From Lentisphaerota bacterium (GTDB lineage Bacteria; Verrucomicrobiota; Lentisphaeria; Victivallales; Victivallaceae), in the NCBI GenBank assembly GCA_015061815.1, contig SUVW01000016.1, forward strand, positions 1 through 64,000: a DNA stretch of 64,000 nt, read 5' to 3'. This document shows positions 52,540 through 63,683 of the stretch, piece after piece; within the stretch, counting starts at the first letter, position 1; each line of letters starts with the position of its first letter. Made by a program: the position numbers and the translations under genes. Under the pieces are notes generated by a model. It was not told the DNA's origin. It did not search any database and saw only the letters and a program-made list of their open reading frames with translations.

Positions 52540-55500
52540 GCGCGTTTCCTGAATTTACCGGCAATCTTGCGGAAAAAACCGGGTTTGCCCTCTTCCGGGA
52601 CAAAGATGAAATACAACCCCGGGATCACATAGAGCGTCAAAAGTGAAGAGAGTATCAAACCGCCGACCACACCGACACCGCAGGATGAACGCAGTTCCGA
52701 ACCCAATCCGGTACCGAAAGCCATCGGCAGCATACCGGCAACCGCCGCCACACTGGTCATGACTATCGGCCGGAACTTCTCCTGCACCGCGATCATCATC
52801 GCCCGGTGCGGTTCCACGCCGCCGGAAATCTGCGCACTGCACTCATCCATGATCAAAATCGCATTATTCACCACAATACCGATCATCATCACACCGCCGA
52901 GCAGACCCATCATTGACATCGGCATATCAAAACAGAAAAGCGTCAGATACATCCCCAGAAAACCCAGCGGCACGGTGAACATGATAAGAAACGGTTTCAC
53001 CCACGATTCCATTATCCCGGCAATCAGCAAATAGGTGAGCAGTGCCGCCAGAGTTATCACCCGGACAAACTCTTTACCGGTCTCATTCATCATCTCCACA
53101 CTGCCGCTCATCCGGACATTGTATCCGGGCGGCAGAACGCTCAAAACGGTATTTTCGATCTTTTTGGAAACTGTTCCCAGCGCATGCCCCGGAGCAGTAT
53201 TGGCATAGAGCCACATGGTGCGGTTCTTATCATAACGGTTGATGACCACCGGTCTTGCCTCTTCCCGGATATCCGCCAGCACTTCCGTACCCAGCGGATT
53301 GTTCTCTTTCAATACCGGCGCGGTCTGCCGGAGCTGATCTTCACCGTACTCCTTATTGTTTTTCACCCGGATATCAAATGTCCGCGCGCCGGAACGGTAA
53401 TCACCGACTTCGATACCGTCCAAAGCTCCGAGCATGTAACGGTACAACTGTTCCGGAGAGAGGGAAAGATTCTGCAGGATCGTCCGGTCGGGGATGATGT
53501 TGATATTGGTTTTGCGCTCCCGGCGGGAGGAGTCAAGGTCACGCACCATCCCCGAAGCGGGGAGTGTTTCCATAACTTTGCGTTCAGCTTCTTCCAGAAC
53601 TTCCAGATCCTGACCGTTGATGACACAGCGTATTTCCGCACCGGAACCGCCGAATGTCGCCGGGATCGAGAGTGTTATCAGACAGTTGTCCAGATACTCC
53701 AATTCCTTGCGGATCATGGCCTGAAGATCATAGATGGTCTCTTTGCGTTCATTCTTTCCGGTGGTCTTCAAATTTATCTGTCCCAGATAGACCGCTGTCC
53801 CGACCTGACCGCGCGAAGCATTGGAAGTGCCGACATAAACAGACATTCCGGTGATGAAATCAAACTTTTTCAACCGGCTTTCGGCCTCACGGATCAATTT
53901 TTCAGTGGTCGCAAGATTGTATGAGGTGGGAAATTCAAACTTGATGCGGATCTCACCCTGATCGCAGAAGGGAAGAAAGGACAATCCCACCTGCGGCACG
54001 ATAAATTTCCATACCGCCAGCGATATCAGCACGATCACCAGTATCACTTTGCCCGGATGACGTGAAGTAAACACAATCGAAGAATTGAATATCCGGCAGA
54101 GCCGGTCATAACCTTTATCCCAGGGAATAAAAATTTTGTCCAGCAGCGTCTGCTTCTTTTCAGTTTCACCGGCACCTTTGAGCATGATACAGGCCAGAAT
54201 CGGCGTGAGAGTGAAACTGACAAAGAGCGAAACCAGTGTCGCTGCCACCATCACTCCGGCAAAAGGTATCATCATACTGCCGATACGGGTGGTCATCATC
54301 ATCACCGGCACAAATACCACCACGTTGGTCAGGGCACTGGCAGAAACAGCGGCAATAACTTCACCGGTTCCCTTTTCGGCAGCGGTTTTGATATCCTCTT
54401 TGCGTTTGAGGTGCTTGAAAATATTTTCAATGACCACGATCGAGTTGGTCACCAGCACCCCGACTGAACAACCCAGCGACAGCAGGGTCATGATGTTGAA
54501 TGAATAATCCAGATAAGCCATTGCCGCAAAGGTCACAATGACCGAAATCGGCATGGAGATCATAACGATGAAAGTCGATCGCGGTTCATGGAGAAAGAGA
54601 AAGAGCAGTACCGCCGTCAGAATGATACCGGTAATGATGCTGCTCCAGGCATCATCCACCGAGGATTGGATGAATTCTCCGGAATCTTTGAACCAGACCA
54701 GTTCCATGCCGGTGGGCAATTCGCCTTTACGGATCATCTCATCAAATTTTTTCCGGACACCTTTGATCACTTCGATAGCATTGGCATCACCCTTTTTGAC
54801 AATATTGAATGTCGCTGCCGGTTTGCCGTTGACAAAGGTTTTGCTTCTGACTTCCCGGCTCATAAGTTTAACTTCGGCAATGTCCCGCAGATATACCCGT
54901 TTGTTCTTGAATGAACCTATTTCCAGATTTCGGATGTCATCCAGATCTTTGTAATCCCCGGCAAAGGTCACATTTTTTTCGGTATCATCGATCTGGATAC
55001 GTCCGAGAGGTTTGCGTACATTGTTGGTTTCCAGCTTGTTGACTATGGAAGTGATATCGATGTTCATCGCAGTTAGTTTTGCCCGGTCAAGCAGCACATG
55101 TATCTGCATTTCGTTGGCTCCGTAAACGCGCACCTCGCCCACGCCCGGAACAGAAGATATCCGGTCGGCGATCACATCGTCAGCATAATCGTAAAGATCA
55201 TCCTGTGTCCGGTCGCCAACCAGAAACGCCTGAATAACAGTGGTGGCATTGGTATCGATTTTGCGGATAGTCGGCTCTTTGGCTCCGTCAGGCAGGTCTT
55301 CGCGGATGCGGTTGAGAGCTTCGCGGATATCGGTTGCGGCGACATCCACATTTGTTCCCATATTGAATTCCAGAGAGATTTGCGCCTGATCTTCGATCGC
55401 CACACTGGTTATGTGACGGATGCCGTCCAGACTGGAAACTGCATCCTCGATCCGTCGGATGACCTCCACTTCGATCTCCGACGGACTTGCCCCCTGATAT

Positions 55501-55649
55501 TCACAGCGGACCAGAACGGTCGGTATCTCCATATTCGGCAGCAGGTCGATGCTTATTCTCTCGTAAAGTGATGCTCCGATCATGACCAGCACGATGATAA
55601 ACGCGCTCATCGCGATGGGACGGCGGACAGATAATTTGCTTAAAGACAT
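52536..55649 (-). CDS. RND-family efflux transporter permease (AcrB-like)
   Basis: A 1037-aa RND pump subunit with two repeated halves, each with a large periplasmic loop. N-terminal RPIAMSAFIIVLVMIGASLYERISIDLLPN and IPTVLVRCEYQGASPSEIEVEV are typical. In TM4 the proton-relay pair (DD in AcrB, DN in many relatives) reads TN (GVLVTNSIVVIENIF), and TM10 has GIVVNNAILIMDE without Lys, so the normal relay acids are absent. It works with the membrane fusion protein encoded 3 bp upstream; no outer-membrane TolC-like gene is adjacent. Confidence 0.93.
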   Translation of the reverse strand: MSLSKLSVRRPIAMSAFIIVLVMIGASLYERISIDLLPNMEIPTVLVRCEYQGASPSEIEVEVIRRIEDAVSSLDGIRHITSVAIEDQAQISLEFNMGTNVDVAATDIREALNRIREDLPDGAKEPTIRKIDTNATTVIQAFLVGDRTQDDLYDYADDVIADRISSVPGVGEVRVYGANEMQIHVLLDRAKLTAMNIDITSIVNKLETNNVRKPLGRIQIDDTEKNVTFAGDYKDLDDIRNLEIGSFKNKRVYLRDIAEVKLMSREVRSKTFVNGKPAATFNIVKKGDANAIEVIKGVRKKFDEMIRKGELPTGMELVWFKDSGEFIQSSVDDAWSSIITGIILTAVLLFLFLHEPRSTFIVMISMPISVIVTFAAMAYLDYSFNIMTLLSLGCSVGVLVTNSIVVIENIFKHLKRKEDIKTAAEKGTGEVIAAVSASALTNVVVFVPVMMMTTRIGSMMIPFAGVMVAATLVSLFVSFTLTPILACIMLKGAGETEKKQTLLDKIFIPWDKGYDRLCRIFNSSIVFTSRHPGKVILVIVLISLAVWKFIVPQVGLSFLPFCDQGEIRIKFEFPTSYNLATTEKLIREAESRLKKFDFITGMSVYVGTSNASRGQVGTAVYLGQINLKTTGKNERKETIYDLQAMIRKELEYLDNCLITLSIPATFGGSGAEIRCVINGQDLEVLEEAERKVMETLPASGMVRDLDSSRRERKTNINIIPDRTILQNLSLSPEQLYRYMLGALDGIEVGDYRSGARTFDIRVKNNKEYGEDQLRQTAPVLKENNPLGTEVLADIREEARPVVINRYDKNRTMWLYANTAPGHALGTVSKKIENTVLSVLPPGYNVRMSGSVEMMNETGKEFVRVITLAALLTYLLIAGIMESWVKPFLIMFTVPLGFLGMYLTLFCFDMPMSMMGLLGGVMMIGIVVNNAILIMDECSAQISGGVEPHRAMMIAVQEKFRPIVMTSVAAVAGMLPMAFGTGLGSELRSSCGVGVVGGLILSSLLTLYVIPGLYFIFVPEEGKPGFFRKIAGKFRKRA

Positions 55650-55652
55650 GGA

Positions 55653-56807
55653 TCACTTCTCCGTTTTTGCTTCGACAAGAAGCGAACCGTTGTTGATGAA
55701 AGTCTGACCGGTAATAACAAATTTACGATCGGTAAATCCGCTGCCGTTAACTATTTCCGCAAAACCTCCGTCGACAATTCCGCGTTGGATATCCACACTC
55801 TGCGCCCGGTTGTTCTCATCGACAGTGTAGGCGATCATCCGGTTTCCCGCCCGCAGCAGAACCGCCGATTCGGGCAGACCGAAGCCTTTTCTTTCGGTGA
55901 GGATGATATTCAATTCGCAGAGCATACCGCTGACCAATCCGGCTTCAGCAGGCACGGAAATTTTGATTTTGAATGTCCGGCTTTCCGGGTCGATACCGGG
56001 AGCTTTATAGGTTATATGACTGCGGCACAACACTTTACCAGATTTATCCGTGAAGTCAACCGCCGTTTTACCGGGATGGATCTGATGATAATAGACCGAA
56101 CTGATGAAGCAGACAACTTCCAGAGCATTGTGGTTTTCAAGTTTCAAAATCTCCGTACCTGTTGAGACGAATTCGTTTTCTTCAACGAATTTATCGAACA
56201 CCACACAATCAAAGGGGGCGGTAATGGTGGAATCATTGAGATTTTTCTGCGCGATGGCCAAATTGCTCTGCGCCTGTTTGAGCTGGGCCTCGGCATTGGA
56301 AATATCTGCTCTGGCATTGTTGACAGCCATTTCGGCTTTCTTGAAATCAGTTTCAGCCGCTTCGACACTGGATTCGCTTATTGCCTTGCTGCGGGAAAGG
56401 TTTTTAGCGCGTTCATAATCTCTTTGAGCTTGAGTGAAAGATATTTGCGCGATTTTAAGTGCGATTTTTGCTCCATCAAGTGCCGCCTGCCGGACTTTGA
56501 TCTCATCCTCTTTGACTACGACCTGATTTTTCAAAACCTGCCGGTCAATACCGAAAAGGATATCGCCTTTTTTGATTTTGTCACCTTCGTCAACTTTGAG
56601 CAGTTCCAAAGTGCCGCTTATTTTGGCGGAAATGGTGGCAAATTCCACCGGCTGAACAGTCCCCTGCAGCGGTATCCTCTGCCGGAAAATCCTCTCTTCA
56701 AGACCGGAAGTGGTCACCCTGGTGGTCTTTTCAGCATATTCGACCCGTTTCTTTTCACAACCGGCAAGCAGAAATGCTGCCGTACACAACAACATAAAAC
56801 CACGCAT
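55653..56807 (-). CDS. RND efflux membrane fusion lipoprotein
   Basis: A 384-aa HlyD/AcrA-type adaptor with a lipoprotein signal (FMLLCTAAFLLAGC). A lipoyl-like half (GTVQPVEFATISAKISGTLELLKVDEGDKIKKGDILFGID), a long coiled coil (~residues 85-190, QAALDGAKIALKIAQISFTQAQ) and the second lipoyl half with beta-barrel (STITAPFDCVVFDKFVEENEFVSTGT) appear in order. It bridges the inner-membrane pump to an outer-membrane channel. Start at 56807 has GGAGGAG upstream. It is the first gene of the operon with the RND pump. Confidence 0.92.
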   Translation of the reverse strand: MRGFMLLCTAAFLLAGCEKKRVEYAEKTTRVTTSGLEERIFRQRIPLQGTVQPVEFATISAKISGTLELLKVDEGDKIKKGDILFGIDRQVLKNQVVVKEDEIKVRQAALDGAKIALKIAQISFTQAQRDYERAKNLSRSKAISESSVEAAETDFKKAEMAVNNARADISNAEAQLKQAQSNLAIAQKNLNDSTITAPFDCVVFDKFVEENEFVSTGTEILKLENHNALEVVCFISSVYYHQIHPGKTAVDFTDKSGKVLCRSHITYKAPGIDPESRTFKIKISVPAEAGLVSGMLCELNIILTERKGFGLPESAVLLRAGNRMIAYTVDENNRAQSVDIQRGIVDGGFAEIVNGSGFTDRKFVITGQTFINNGSLLVEAKTEK

Positions 56808-56984
56808 AAGCTCCTCCACTGAAAAATATTTTACCGCAAAAAACCCCGAACACCTTTTTAAGAAAAACGGTAAAAAAGTAATACTTATTTTAAATAAAAT
56901 ATGGGTAACTTCTCAAATTTTTCGTGATTTGCATTCAAGAACCGTTGGTCGCGGTTTATACACCCGGCGGTAAAAATGATCAGA

Positions 56985-57271
56985 TACTGCCGGCTTGTCA
57001 TGGTGCAGTGAAACGAAGACGGAAGGGAGATTTTTGGAGAAGTCCCACGCGGCGTCACCGGCGGGAAAGAAAACGGAAACGGTCAAAATCTACCGGCTTG
57101 TCCCGGCATAGTGAAACAAAGACGGATGGATGCAGCGTGAGATAAGGTCGAAGTCAAGGCGGATGAGCAGGATCCTCCTTCGCCGGGGCTATGGAGGACA
57201 AGGTGCAGTAAACCTGCCCGACTGAACCGGTATCCGACGTTTTGGCGAGAGATTATCCGCAATGCGACACC
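56985..57271 (+). repeat. Family B remnant plus complete family A repeat
   Basis: 56985-57120 carries fragments of the family B end (GGGAGATTTTTGGAGAAGTCC) and the linker CTACCGGCTTGTCCCGGCAT. A family A copy follows (57123-57271) with arms GATGCAGCGTGAGATAAGG and TTATCCGCAATGCGACACC. The right arm overlaps the end of the gene at 57253 and supplies its stop codon. 56808-56985 shows no clear feature. Confidence 0.82.
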
Positions 57272-57882
57272 TTGATGGGAGCAAAAGCATACAAAACAGA
57301 TGTCATAAATATGGCAACATAAGCTGCCAACTCCACACCCTCTTCCAGAATCAGATTGTCACATACCTTATCAAGCACGTCGGCCCCTATCCAGCAAATC
57401 AGGATAAGAACAATGTTCCACACCGGAATTTTGGTAGTTTCCAGCAAATCAAATATCTGACGGTAGATTTTGGCGGTAAAAAAGTACACTGCACAAATCA
57501 GGGCAAATATGATTCCGGCAGGCAGACGGTAGGGAGCATACCAGACGTGATCCCAGCCGTAAAATTCATTCGGTTTGCCGGGAACAGCGTAAAACAGTGC
57601 CCGTCCGGTATTTACTTCACGCAGAGCCATCGCAAAAAATATCAGTGCCGCAAAAATAAAAAGATGACGGTATTTCGGAACCAGCGTCCAGAGAAAACAG
57701 CCGAAAAACAGGATCATCAACTGGTAATTTTCGATCAATTCATTTTCATAACCGCACTTTTCCGGAAGCAGAAGAACTGCAGGATAAAGCAGCAGAAGTA
57801 CAACAAGCACAGGAATATTACTCAAATTAAAGTGAAAATCTAAAGTAATAAAACTACGTACTTTTTTGATAATATCCGTCAT
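57253..57882 (-). CDS. Integral membrane protein of unknown function
   Basis: A 209-aa protein with about six hydrophobic segments (IPVLVVLLLLYPAVLLL, LMILFFGCFLWTLV, LFIFAALIFFAMAL, GIIFALICAVYFFTAKIY, IVLILICWIGADVL, LAAYVAIFMTSVLYAF). Polar residues between them (MALREVNTGRALF, WYAPYRLPAG, LILEEGVELAA) may form a site. The last seven codons (KVSHCG-stop) come from a family A repeat arm, so the original C-terminus was replaced or extended. RBS GGGGGAAAA precedes the start. Family not recognised. Confidence 0.7.
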   Translation of the reverse strand: MTDIIKKVRSFITLDFHFNLSNIPVLVVLLLLYPAVLLLPEKCGYENELIENYQLMILFFGCFLWTLVPKYRHLFIFAALIFFAMALREVNTGRALFYAVPGKPNEFYGWDHVWYAPYRLPAGIIFALICAVYFFTAKIYRQIFDLLETTKIPVWNIVLILICWIGADVLDKVCDNLILEEGVELAAYVAIFMTSVLYAFAPIKVSHCG

Positions 57883-57970
57883 AATTTTCCCCCAACTTTT
57901 TTTATTTGTTGTTATTGTTGTTGGTTGCGATTAGAACCTGACTGTTCACAATAGTTACCATATGCCAGTT

Positions 57971-57999
57971 AATATAATGCCACTTCCGGTAATTTGCAA
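57971..57999 (-). promoter_or_regulatory. Promoter of the membrane protein gene
   Basis: On the minus strand TTGCAA, 17 bp, TATATT, about 90 bp upstream of the start at 57882. Confidence 0.65.
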
Positions 58000-58111
58000 C
58001 CGGATTTTTCCGGCAAAAATATGAGAAAAGGCTGCTGCTCACCTTTTTTCAGGTTTTGCAACAGCCTTGACAGCTTGTTATGTCCCATTTGTTGTGATGC
58101 CATCATACCGT

Positions 58112-58236
58112 CGGTGGCGCATTGCGGTTAATCTCTTGTCAAATCATCGGACGTATTCGCAGTCGAGTACCTTTCAGTACACTCCTGCTCATCCGCCTTG
58201 ATTTGACGGCGACATTACCTCACACTGCATCCACCG
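58112..58236 (-). repeat. Family A repeat, short variant, inverted
   Basis: Reads on the minus strand with left arm CGGTGGATGCAGTGTGAGG..GTCAAATCA and right arm TGATTTGAC..CGCAATGCGCCACCG; the arms match as in the copy at 41657. It lies in the 500-bp gap between the membrane protein gene and the pgk 3' end; the rest of that gap shows only the promoter at 57971. Confidence 0.85.
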
Positions 58237-58379
58237 GTAGGATCAAACCGTTATTGCGTGGTTGACAAATCATAATGTAGGTGATATATCATTATGTTTG
58301 CCATTATTGCAATCAACGGTTGTTGAATGCAAATTTCACAAAATTTGGGACATTGCCGATAGTTTTACTGATTATTGAA

Positions 58380-59630
58380 TCAATTCAAAGCAGCCACGCC
58401 CGGCAGTTCTTTGCCTTCCAGAAATTCCAGAGAAGCACCGCCGCCGGTGGAAATATGGCTCATTTTATCAGCCAGACCGGATTTTTTCACCGCTGAAACA
58501 CTGTCACCGCCGCCGATAATGGAAACACCGCCATTGGCTTTGACTTCAGCGACCGCATCACAGACACCGAAAGTACCTTTGTTGAATTTTTCCATTTCAA
58601 AACAGCCCATCGGACCATTCCAAACCACTGTTTTGGCACTTTTGATCGCTTCGGCATAGAGTTTTACCGTTTCCGGACCGATATCCAGACCCATCCAGTT
58701 GTCATCAATATCCAGACCGACAACTTTGGTGTTGGCTTCAGGATCAAATTTGTCCGCTTCGACACTGTCGATCGGCAGCAGCAGTTTGACACCGCGTTTT
58801 TCCGCTTCAGCAATCATCTCTCTGGCGTAATCCATCTGATCAGCTTCGCAAAGAGAATTACCGATCTTGTGACCCTGCGCCGCAAGGAACGTATAAGCCA
58901 TACCACCGCCAATGATCAGAGTATCGACCTTGTTCAGCAGATTGCGGACAACAGCCAATTTGTCGGAAACCTTTGCACCACCGAGAATAGCAACAAAAGG
59001 ACGCACCGGATTTTCCACCGCACTGCCCAGGTAGGCGATCTCTTTTTCCATCAGGAATCCGGCCACACACGGACCATTCATATATTTGGTGATGACCGCA
59101 GTTGAAGCATGGGCGCGATGAGCTGTGCCAAAAGCATCATTGCAGTAAACATCTCCGTAAGAAGCAAGTTTTTCCGCAAGTTTTTTCTGCTCTTCTTTAA
59201 GCGCAGCTTTGGCAGCTTTGAATTCTTCATCGCTCTGGCCGTCTTTCTGCTTCAATTTAGCCTGTTCCTCTTTGTGGTAACGGGTATTTTCCAACATAAG
59301 GATCTCACCGGGTTTGAGCGCAGCAGCTTCAGCATCGGCCGCACCGCAATCTTCAGCAAATTTGACCTCTTTGCCCAGAAGTTTGCTCAAATATTCCGCC
59401 ACGATCTTCATGGTGGTGTCACCGGTAATGCCCTTTTCATCCGGACGGCCCATGTGGCTCATCAAAACCAGACTTCCGCCATTATCCAGAACATAATTGA
59501 TCGAGGGCAATGCGCCTTTGATACGGGTGTCATCTTTGATAACTCCCTCTTTTACCGGCACATTGAAGTCAACACGCATAACTACTCTCTTACCTTTGAG
59601 ATCAATATCTTTGAGCGTTTTTTTATCCAT
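58380..59630 (-). CDS. pgk: Phosphoglycerate kinase
   Basis: A 416-aa phosphoglycerate kinase, converting 1,3-bisphosphoglycerate and ADP to 3-phosphoglycerate and ATP. Motifs: [68 protein letters not shown] and GGGDSVSAV with the C-terminal [14 protein letters not shown]. It is next to gap, as in many bacteria, but each gene has its own promoter. RBS AGGTG precedes the start. Confidence 0.97.
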   Translation of the reverse strand: MDKKTLKDIDLKGKRVVMRVDFNVPVKEGVIKDDTRIKGALPSINYVLDNGGSLVLMSHMGRPDEKGITGDTTMKIVAEYLSKLLGKEVKFAEDCGAADAEAAALKPGEILMLENTRYHKEEQAKLKQKDGQSDEEFKAAKAALKEEQKKLAEKLASYGDVYCNDAFGTAHRAHASTAVITKYMNGPCVAGFLMEKEIAYLGSAVENPVRPFVAILGGAKVSDKLAVVRNLLNKVDTLIIGGGMAYTFLAAQGHKIGNSLCEADQMDYAREMIAEAEKRGVKLLLPIDSVEADKFDPEANTKVVGLDIDDNWMGLDIGPETVKLYAEAIKSAKTVVWNGPMGCFEMEKFNKGTFGVCDAVAEVKANGGVSIIGGGDSVSAVKKSGLADKMSHISTGGGASLEFLEGKELPGVAALN

Positions 59631-59733
59631 TTTTTCACCTGATTATTGAGGAAATTCCAAAGGTTTTCAAAAAAATCTGTCCGGCGGCCGGTTTTTCAAT
59701 TTTTTGAATAACTTTGACAATCACCTCTGTTGT

Positions 59734-59762
59734 ATTATTCCATATCTGCCGGGAAATGTAAA
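59734..59762 (-). promoter_or_regulatory. Promoter of pgk
   Basis: On the minus strand TTTACA, 17 bp, AATAAT with extended -10 TGGAATAAT, downstream of the gap terminator. Confidence 0.65.
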
Positions 59763-59773
59763 CCCGGACGGAC

Positions 59774-59798
59774 AAAAAAGGGCGGGAAAACCCCGCCC
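59774..59798 (-). terminator. Intrinsic terminator of gap
   Basis: On the minus strand GGGCGGG and CCCGCCC form a 7-bp GC stem with a short loop followed by six T residues, 28 bp past the gap stop. Confidence 0.9.
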
Positions 59799-59826
59799 AT
59801 TTACAGTCTGATTCAGACAACCAAAA

Positions 59827-60840
<1,014 letters not shown>

Positions 60841-60912
60841 TTATTTTATTGTTTTTACACTTTAAAGCTGCCGGAAGTTCATTCCCGGACAACCTCACTT
60901 CTACGTTTTATA

Positions 60913-60941
60913 AATATACACCCGGATATGGTAAAAGTCAA
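60913..60941 (-). promoter_or_regulatory. Promoter of gap
   Basis: On the minus strand TTGACT, 17 bp, TATATT, close to consensus, ~90 bp before the start, as expected for a highly expressed gene. Confidence 0.82.
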
Positions 60942-60989
60942 GTTCATTTTTAATAATTTGTGTTCTCTGAACCGATGTAAAAAACTTTA

Positions 60990-61589
60990 CCGCCGGAGCA
61001 TAAGCCCGGGAGGTAAAGTGAAACGGAAGGGAGATTTTTTGAGAAGTCCAGCGATGCAACACCGCCGGGAAAATTGGAAACTGTCTATATCTACCGGCTT
61101 GTCCCGGCATAGTGAAACAAAGACGGATGGATGCAGCGTGAGATAAGGTCGAAGTCAAAACAAGGCGGATGAGCAGGATCCTCCTTCGCCGGAGGCTATG
61201 GAGGACAAGGTGCAGTAAACCTGCCCGACTGAACCGGTATCTGCAGTTTTGACAAGAATATTTTATAATATTAAAACTACCTTATCTCAAGGCATGAGTA
61301 AGGCGAAGCCGACGGAATGCCGCAGAGGGAGGCCTCCGGAAAATCGACTGTAACCGCCGGGGCGGAAGCCCGGGCGGCGAGGCGGCTCTCCCGCCGCCGC
61401 AGGGAGATTTTTTGGAGAAGTCCGCGCGGCGACACCGATGGTAAAGAAAACGGTTTGATCCTACCGGTGGATGCAGCGTGAGATAAGGTCGAAGTCAAAA
61501 CAAGGTAACGGTGAAGAAGTGCAGTCAAACCTGCTCGACTGAACCGGTATCCGACGTTTTGACAAGAGATTATCCACGATGCAACACCG
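60990..61589 (+). repeat. Composite repeat block: family A, family B, family A
   Basis: 60990-61123 holds family B fragments (GGGAGATTTTTTGAGAAGTCC) and the linker CTACCGGCTTGTCCCGGCAT. 61124-61250 is a family A copy cut at TTTTGACAAGAATATTTT. 61251-61430 is a full family B unit nearly identical to 42600-42765. 61465-61589 is a short complete family A copy whose middle reads AAGGTAACGGTGAAGAAGTGC instead of the BamHI-like GGATCC segment. No gene is seen. Confidence 0.85.
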
Positions 61590-61599
61590 CTGGGAAAAA

Positions 61600-61860
61600 T
61601 GGAAACTCTTCGCTTCTTTAAAAAAAGCTCTACTACTATTTATTATTCTATATAGTTTAAATATAATAGTAACAGTATTTCAAAAAAATGTAAACAGAAT
61701 CCACAACTCTATGATAAACAATATTGATACAACTTAACAAAGTGGTCAATATCTATGAAAATTGCCGGATAAAAGAGTATAAACAACTTTTTGTATACAT
61801 TTTTCTGACATAGTTTTTACAGTTTATTTACACGGTTATTTACACACCTTTTCAGCTTAA
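61600..61860. other. AT-rich non-coding stretch
   Basis: About 260 bp, markedly AT-rich, without an open frame. It holds two direct repeats TTATTTACAC near 61829-61848, and ATCCACAAC at 61701. No promoter or RNA could be assigned. Confidence 0.5.
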
Positions 61861-61863
61861 ATC

Positions 61864-61901
61864 AAAACGGCAGACAACCATTTTATGATTTCTGCCGTTT
61901 T
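61864..61901. terminator. Intrinsic terminator of guaA (bidirectional)
   Basis: AAAACGGCAGA and TCTGCCGTTTT form an 11-bp perfect stem around a 16-nt loop, with T-runs on both strands, 23 bp past the guaA stop. Confidence 0.8.
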
Positions 61902-61924
61902 CAAGGTTTACGATCACCTTATTT

Positions 61925-63184
61925 TCACTCCCATTCGATGGTGCCGGGAGGTTTTTGAGTGATATCATATACCACGCGGTTGACACCGTCAACTTCATTG
62001 ATGATCCTTTCGGACATTTTGAAGAGCAGTTCCCAGGGCAATTGCACCACTTCAGCGGTCACCGCATCGACGGTATTTATTGAGCGTATGGCGATCACAT
62101 AATCATAGGTGCGCTTGTGATTTTTCATACCAACACTGCGTACCGGAACGAAAACTGCAAAAGTCTGCCAGGTTTTGTGATACCATCCTGATTTGATCAA
62201 TTCATCGGTGACTATTGCATCAGCTTCACGGAGAATTTTCAGGGTATCCCGGGAAATCGGCCCGACATTACGCACACCAAGTGACGGTCCGGGGAATGGA
62301 TGACGGTCGAGCAATTCTGAAGGCAGACCGAGAATTTTTCCCACTTCGCGCACTTCATCTTTGAAGAGTCTTTCCAGAGGTTCGACCAGTTTGAATTTAA
62401 GATTTTCCGGCAATCCTCCGACATTGTGGTGACTTTTTATGACACTTTTCGGATCACCGTCAAAGGGTATGCTTTCGATAATATCCGGATAAATCGTTCC
62501 CTGACCGAGGAAAGGAGCTTTGGTTTTTTCCGCTGCTTCGGCAAAGACATCGATAAATTCCTTGCCGATGATCTTCCGTTTCTGTTCCGGATCGGTAACT
62601 CCGGCAAGTTTGTCAAGAAAACGGTCGGAAGCATCGACATAGACCAGATTCATGTTGAAGTTTCTGGCAAAGATTTTCTGCACCATTTCCGGTTCATTTT
62701 TCCGCAGCAGCCCGTGATTGACAAATACACAGGTCAGTTTATCACCGATAGCACGGTGGATAAGTGCCGCCGCCACGCTGGAATCAACACCGCCGGAAAG
62801 ACCGAGCACCACTGTTTCATTACCAACCTGGGCACGGATATCAGCAACTGCTTCATCAATGAAGTCGGCCATGTTCCAGTTGCCGCCGCATTTGCACTCG
62901 TTGAAGCAGAATTCCGCCACACTCTCTGAATCACTCAAATCAGCAGCGGTGAATTTCGGAAGCTGTACTCCGGCAAATTTTGCTTCAGTTTCACTCAATC
63001 TGTTGCTGTTTCCACCGGAAACAAAGACCAGACCGACCGGATTTTCCGCCATAACACGCTCCACCGGAGCTGTACAGGGGATCACCATAGTATAAATCTG
63101 CTTATCCCGGACGGCGCGGGCAAGTTTTTGAATGCCGTCATATCCGCAATCAATAAGGATCACGGTTTCGGGGGTTTGTTTCAT
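61925..63184 (-). CDS. guaA: GMP synthase with a reduced glutamine-amidotransferase domain
   Basis: A 419-aa GuaA; usual length is about 515-525. The synthetase half is complete: P-loop [66 protein letters not shown] and the C-terminal [18 protein letters not shown]. The N-terminal glutaminase domain is cut down to ~115 residues: its start ([20 protein letters not shown]) and SGG loop ([13 protein letters not shown]) remain, but the region with the catalytic Cys (GVCYG) and the His/Glu pair (HPEV) is absent. XMP amination must then use free ammonia or a separate glutaminase. Single continuous frame, no sign of a frameshift. Confidence 0.92.
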   Translation of the reverse strand: MKQTPETVILIDCGYDGIQKLARAVRDKQIYTMVIPCTAPVERVMAENPVGLVFVSGGNSNRLSETEAKFAGVQLPKFTAADLSDSESVAEFCFNECKCGGNWNMADFIDEAVADIRAQVGNETVVLGLSGGVDSSVAAALIHRAIGDKLTCVFVNHGLLRKNEPEMVQKIFARNFNMNLVYVDASDRFLDKLAGVTDPEQKRKIIGKEFIDVFAEAAEKTKAPFLGQGTIYPDIIESIPFDGDPKSVIKSHHNVGGLPENLKFKLVEPLERLFKDEVREVGKILGLPSELLDRHPFPGPSLGVRNVGPISRDTLKILREADAIVTDELIKSGWYHKTWQTFAVFVPVRSVGMKNHKRTYDYVIAIRSINTVDAVTAEVVQLPWELLFKMSERIINEVDGVNRVVYDITQKPPGTIEWE

Positions 63185-63227
63185 AACAAGTCCATCCCAT
63201 AAAAATAGTTAATAATATCTGGTACAT

Positions 63228-63256
63228 AAAATATCATAAAAAACTCATTTTTTCAA
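63228..63256 (-). promoter_or_regulatory. Promoter of guaA
   Basis: On the minus strand TTGAAA, 17 bp, TATTTT with extended -10 TGATATTTT, ~45 bp upstream of the start. No purine riboswitch-like structure was seen in the short leader. Confidence 0.72.
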
Positions 63257-63313
63257 GTAAAAATTATTTAAAATTTGTAAAATGATGGGTGGGTAGTCTG
63301 GCATTTTTCCCGT

Positions 63314-63438
63314 CGGTGGCGCCGCGTGGATAATCTCTTGTCAAAACGTCGGATACCGGTTCAGTCGAGCAGGTTTGACTGCACTCCTTCACCGTTACCT
63401 TGTTTTGACTTCGACCTTATCTCACGCTGCATCCACCG
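63314..63438 (-). repeat. Family A repeat, inverted, short form
   Basis: On the minus strand it matches the copy at 61465 nearly throughout (AAGGTAACGGTGAAG middle; arms GATGCAGCGTGAGATAAGG..GTCAAAAC and GTTTTGAC..TTATCCACGCGG). Confidence 0.85.
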
Positions 63439-63475
63439 GTAGAAGCGAACCGTTTTCTTTACCGTCGGTGTCGCA

Positions 63476-63620
63476 TTGCGGGTAATCTCTGGTTAAAACG
63501 TCGGATACCGGTTCAGTCGAGCAGGTTTACTGCACCTTGTCCTCCGTAGCCCCGGCGAAGGAGGATCCTGCTCATCCGCCTTGATTTGACGGCGACATTA
63601 CCTCGCACTGCATCCATCCG
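63476..63620 (-). repeat. Family A repeat, inverted, long form
   Basis: On the minus strand it carries arms GATGCAGTGCGAGGTAATG and GATTACCCGCAATGCGACACCG and the GGATCCTCCTTCGCCGGGGC middle. It ends about 60 bp before the HD-domain gene 3' end, with the linker CTACCGGCTTGTCCCGGCAT reversed at 63630-63655. Confidence 0.85.
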
Positions 63621-63683
63621 TCTTTGTTTCACTATGCCGGGACAAGCCGGTAGATTTTGACCGTTTCCGGGTGTCAGGCAGCT

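Noticed and set aside
61600-61860. Replication origin
   Set aside because: AT-richness and one weak DnaA-box-like word are present, but there is no box cluster and no dnaA, dnaN or gidA nearby.
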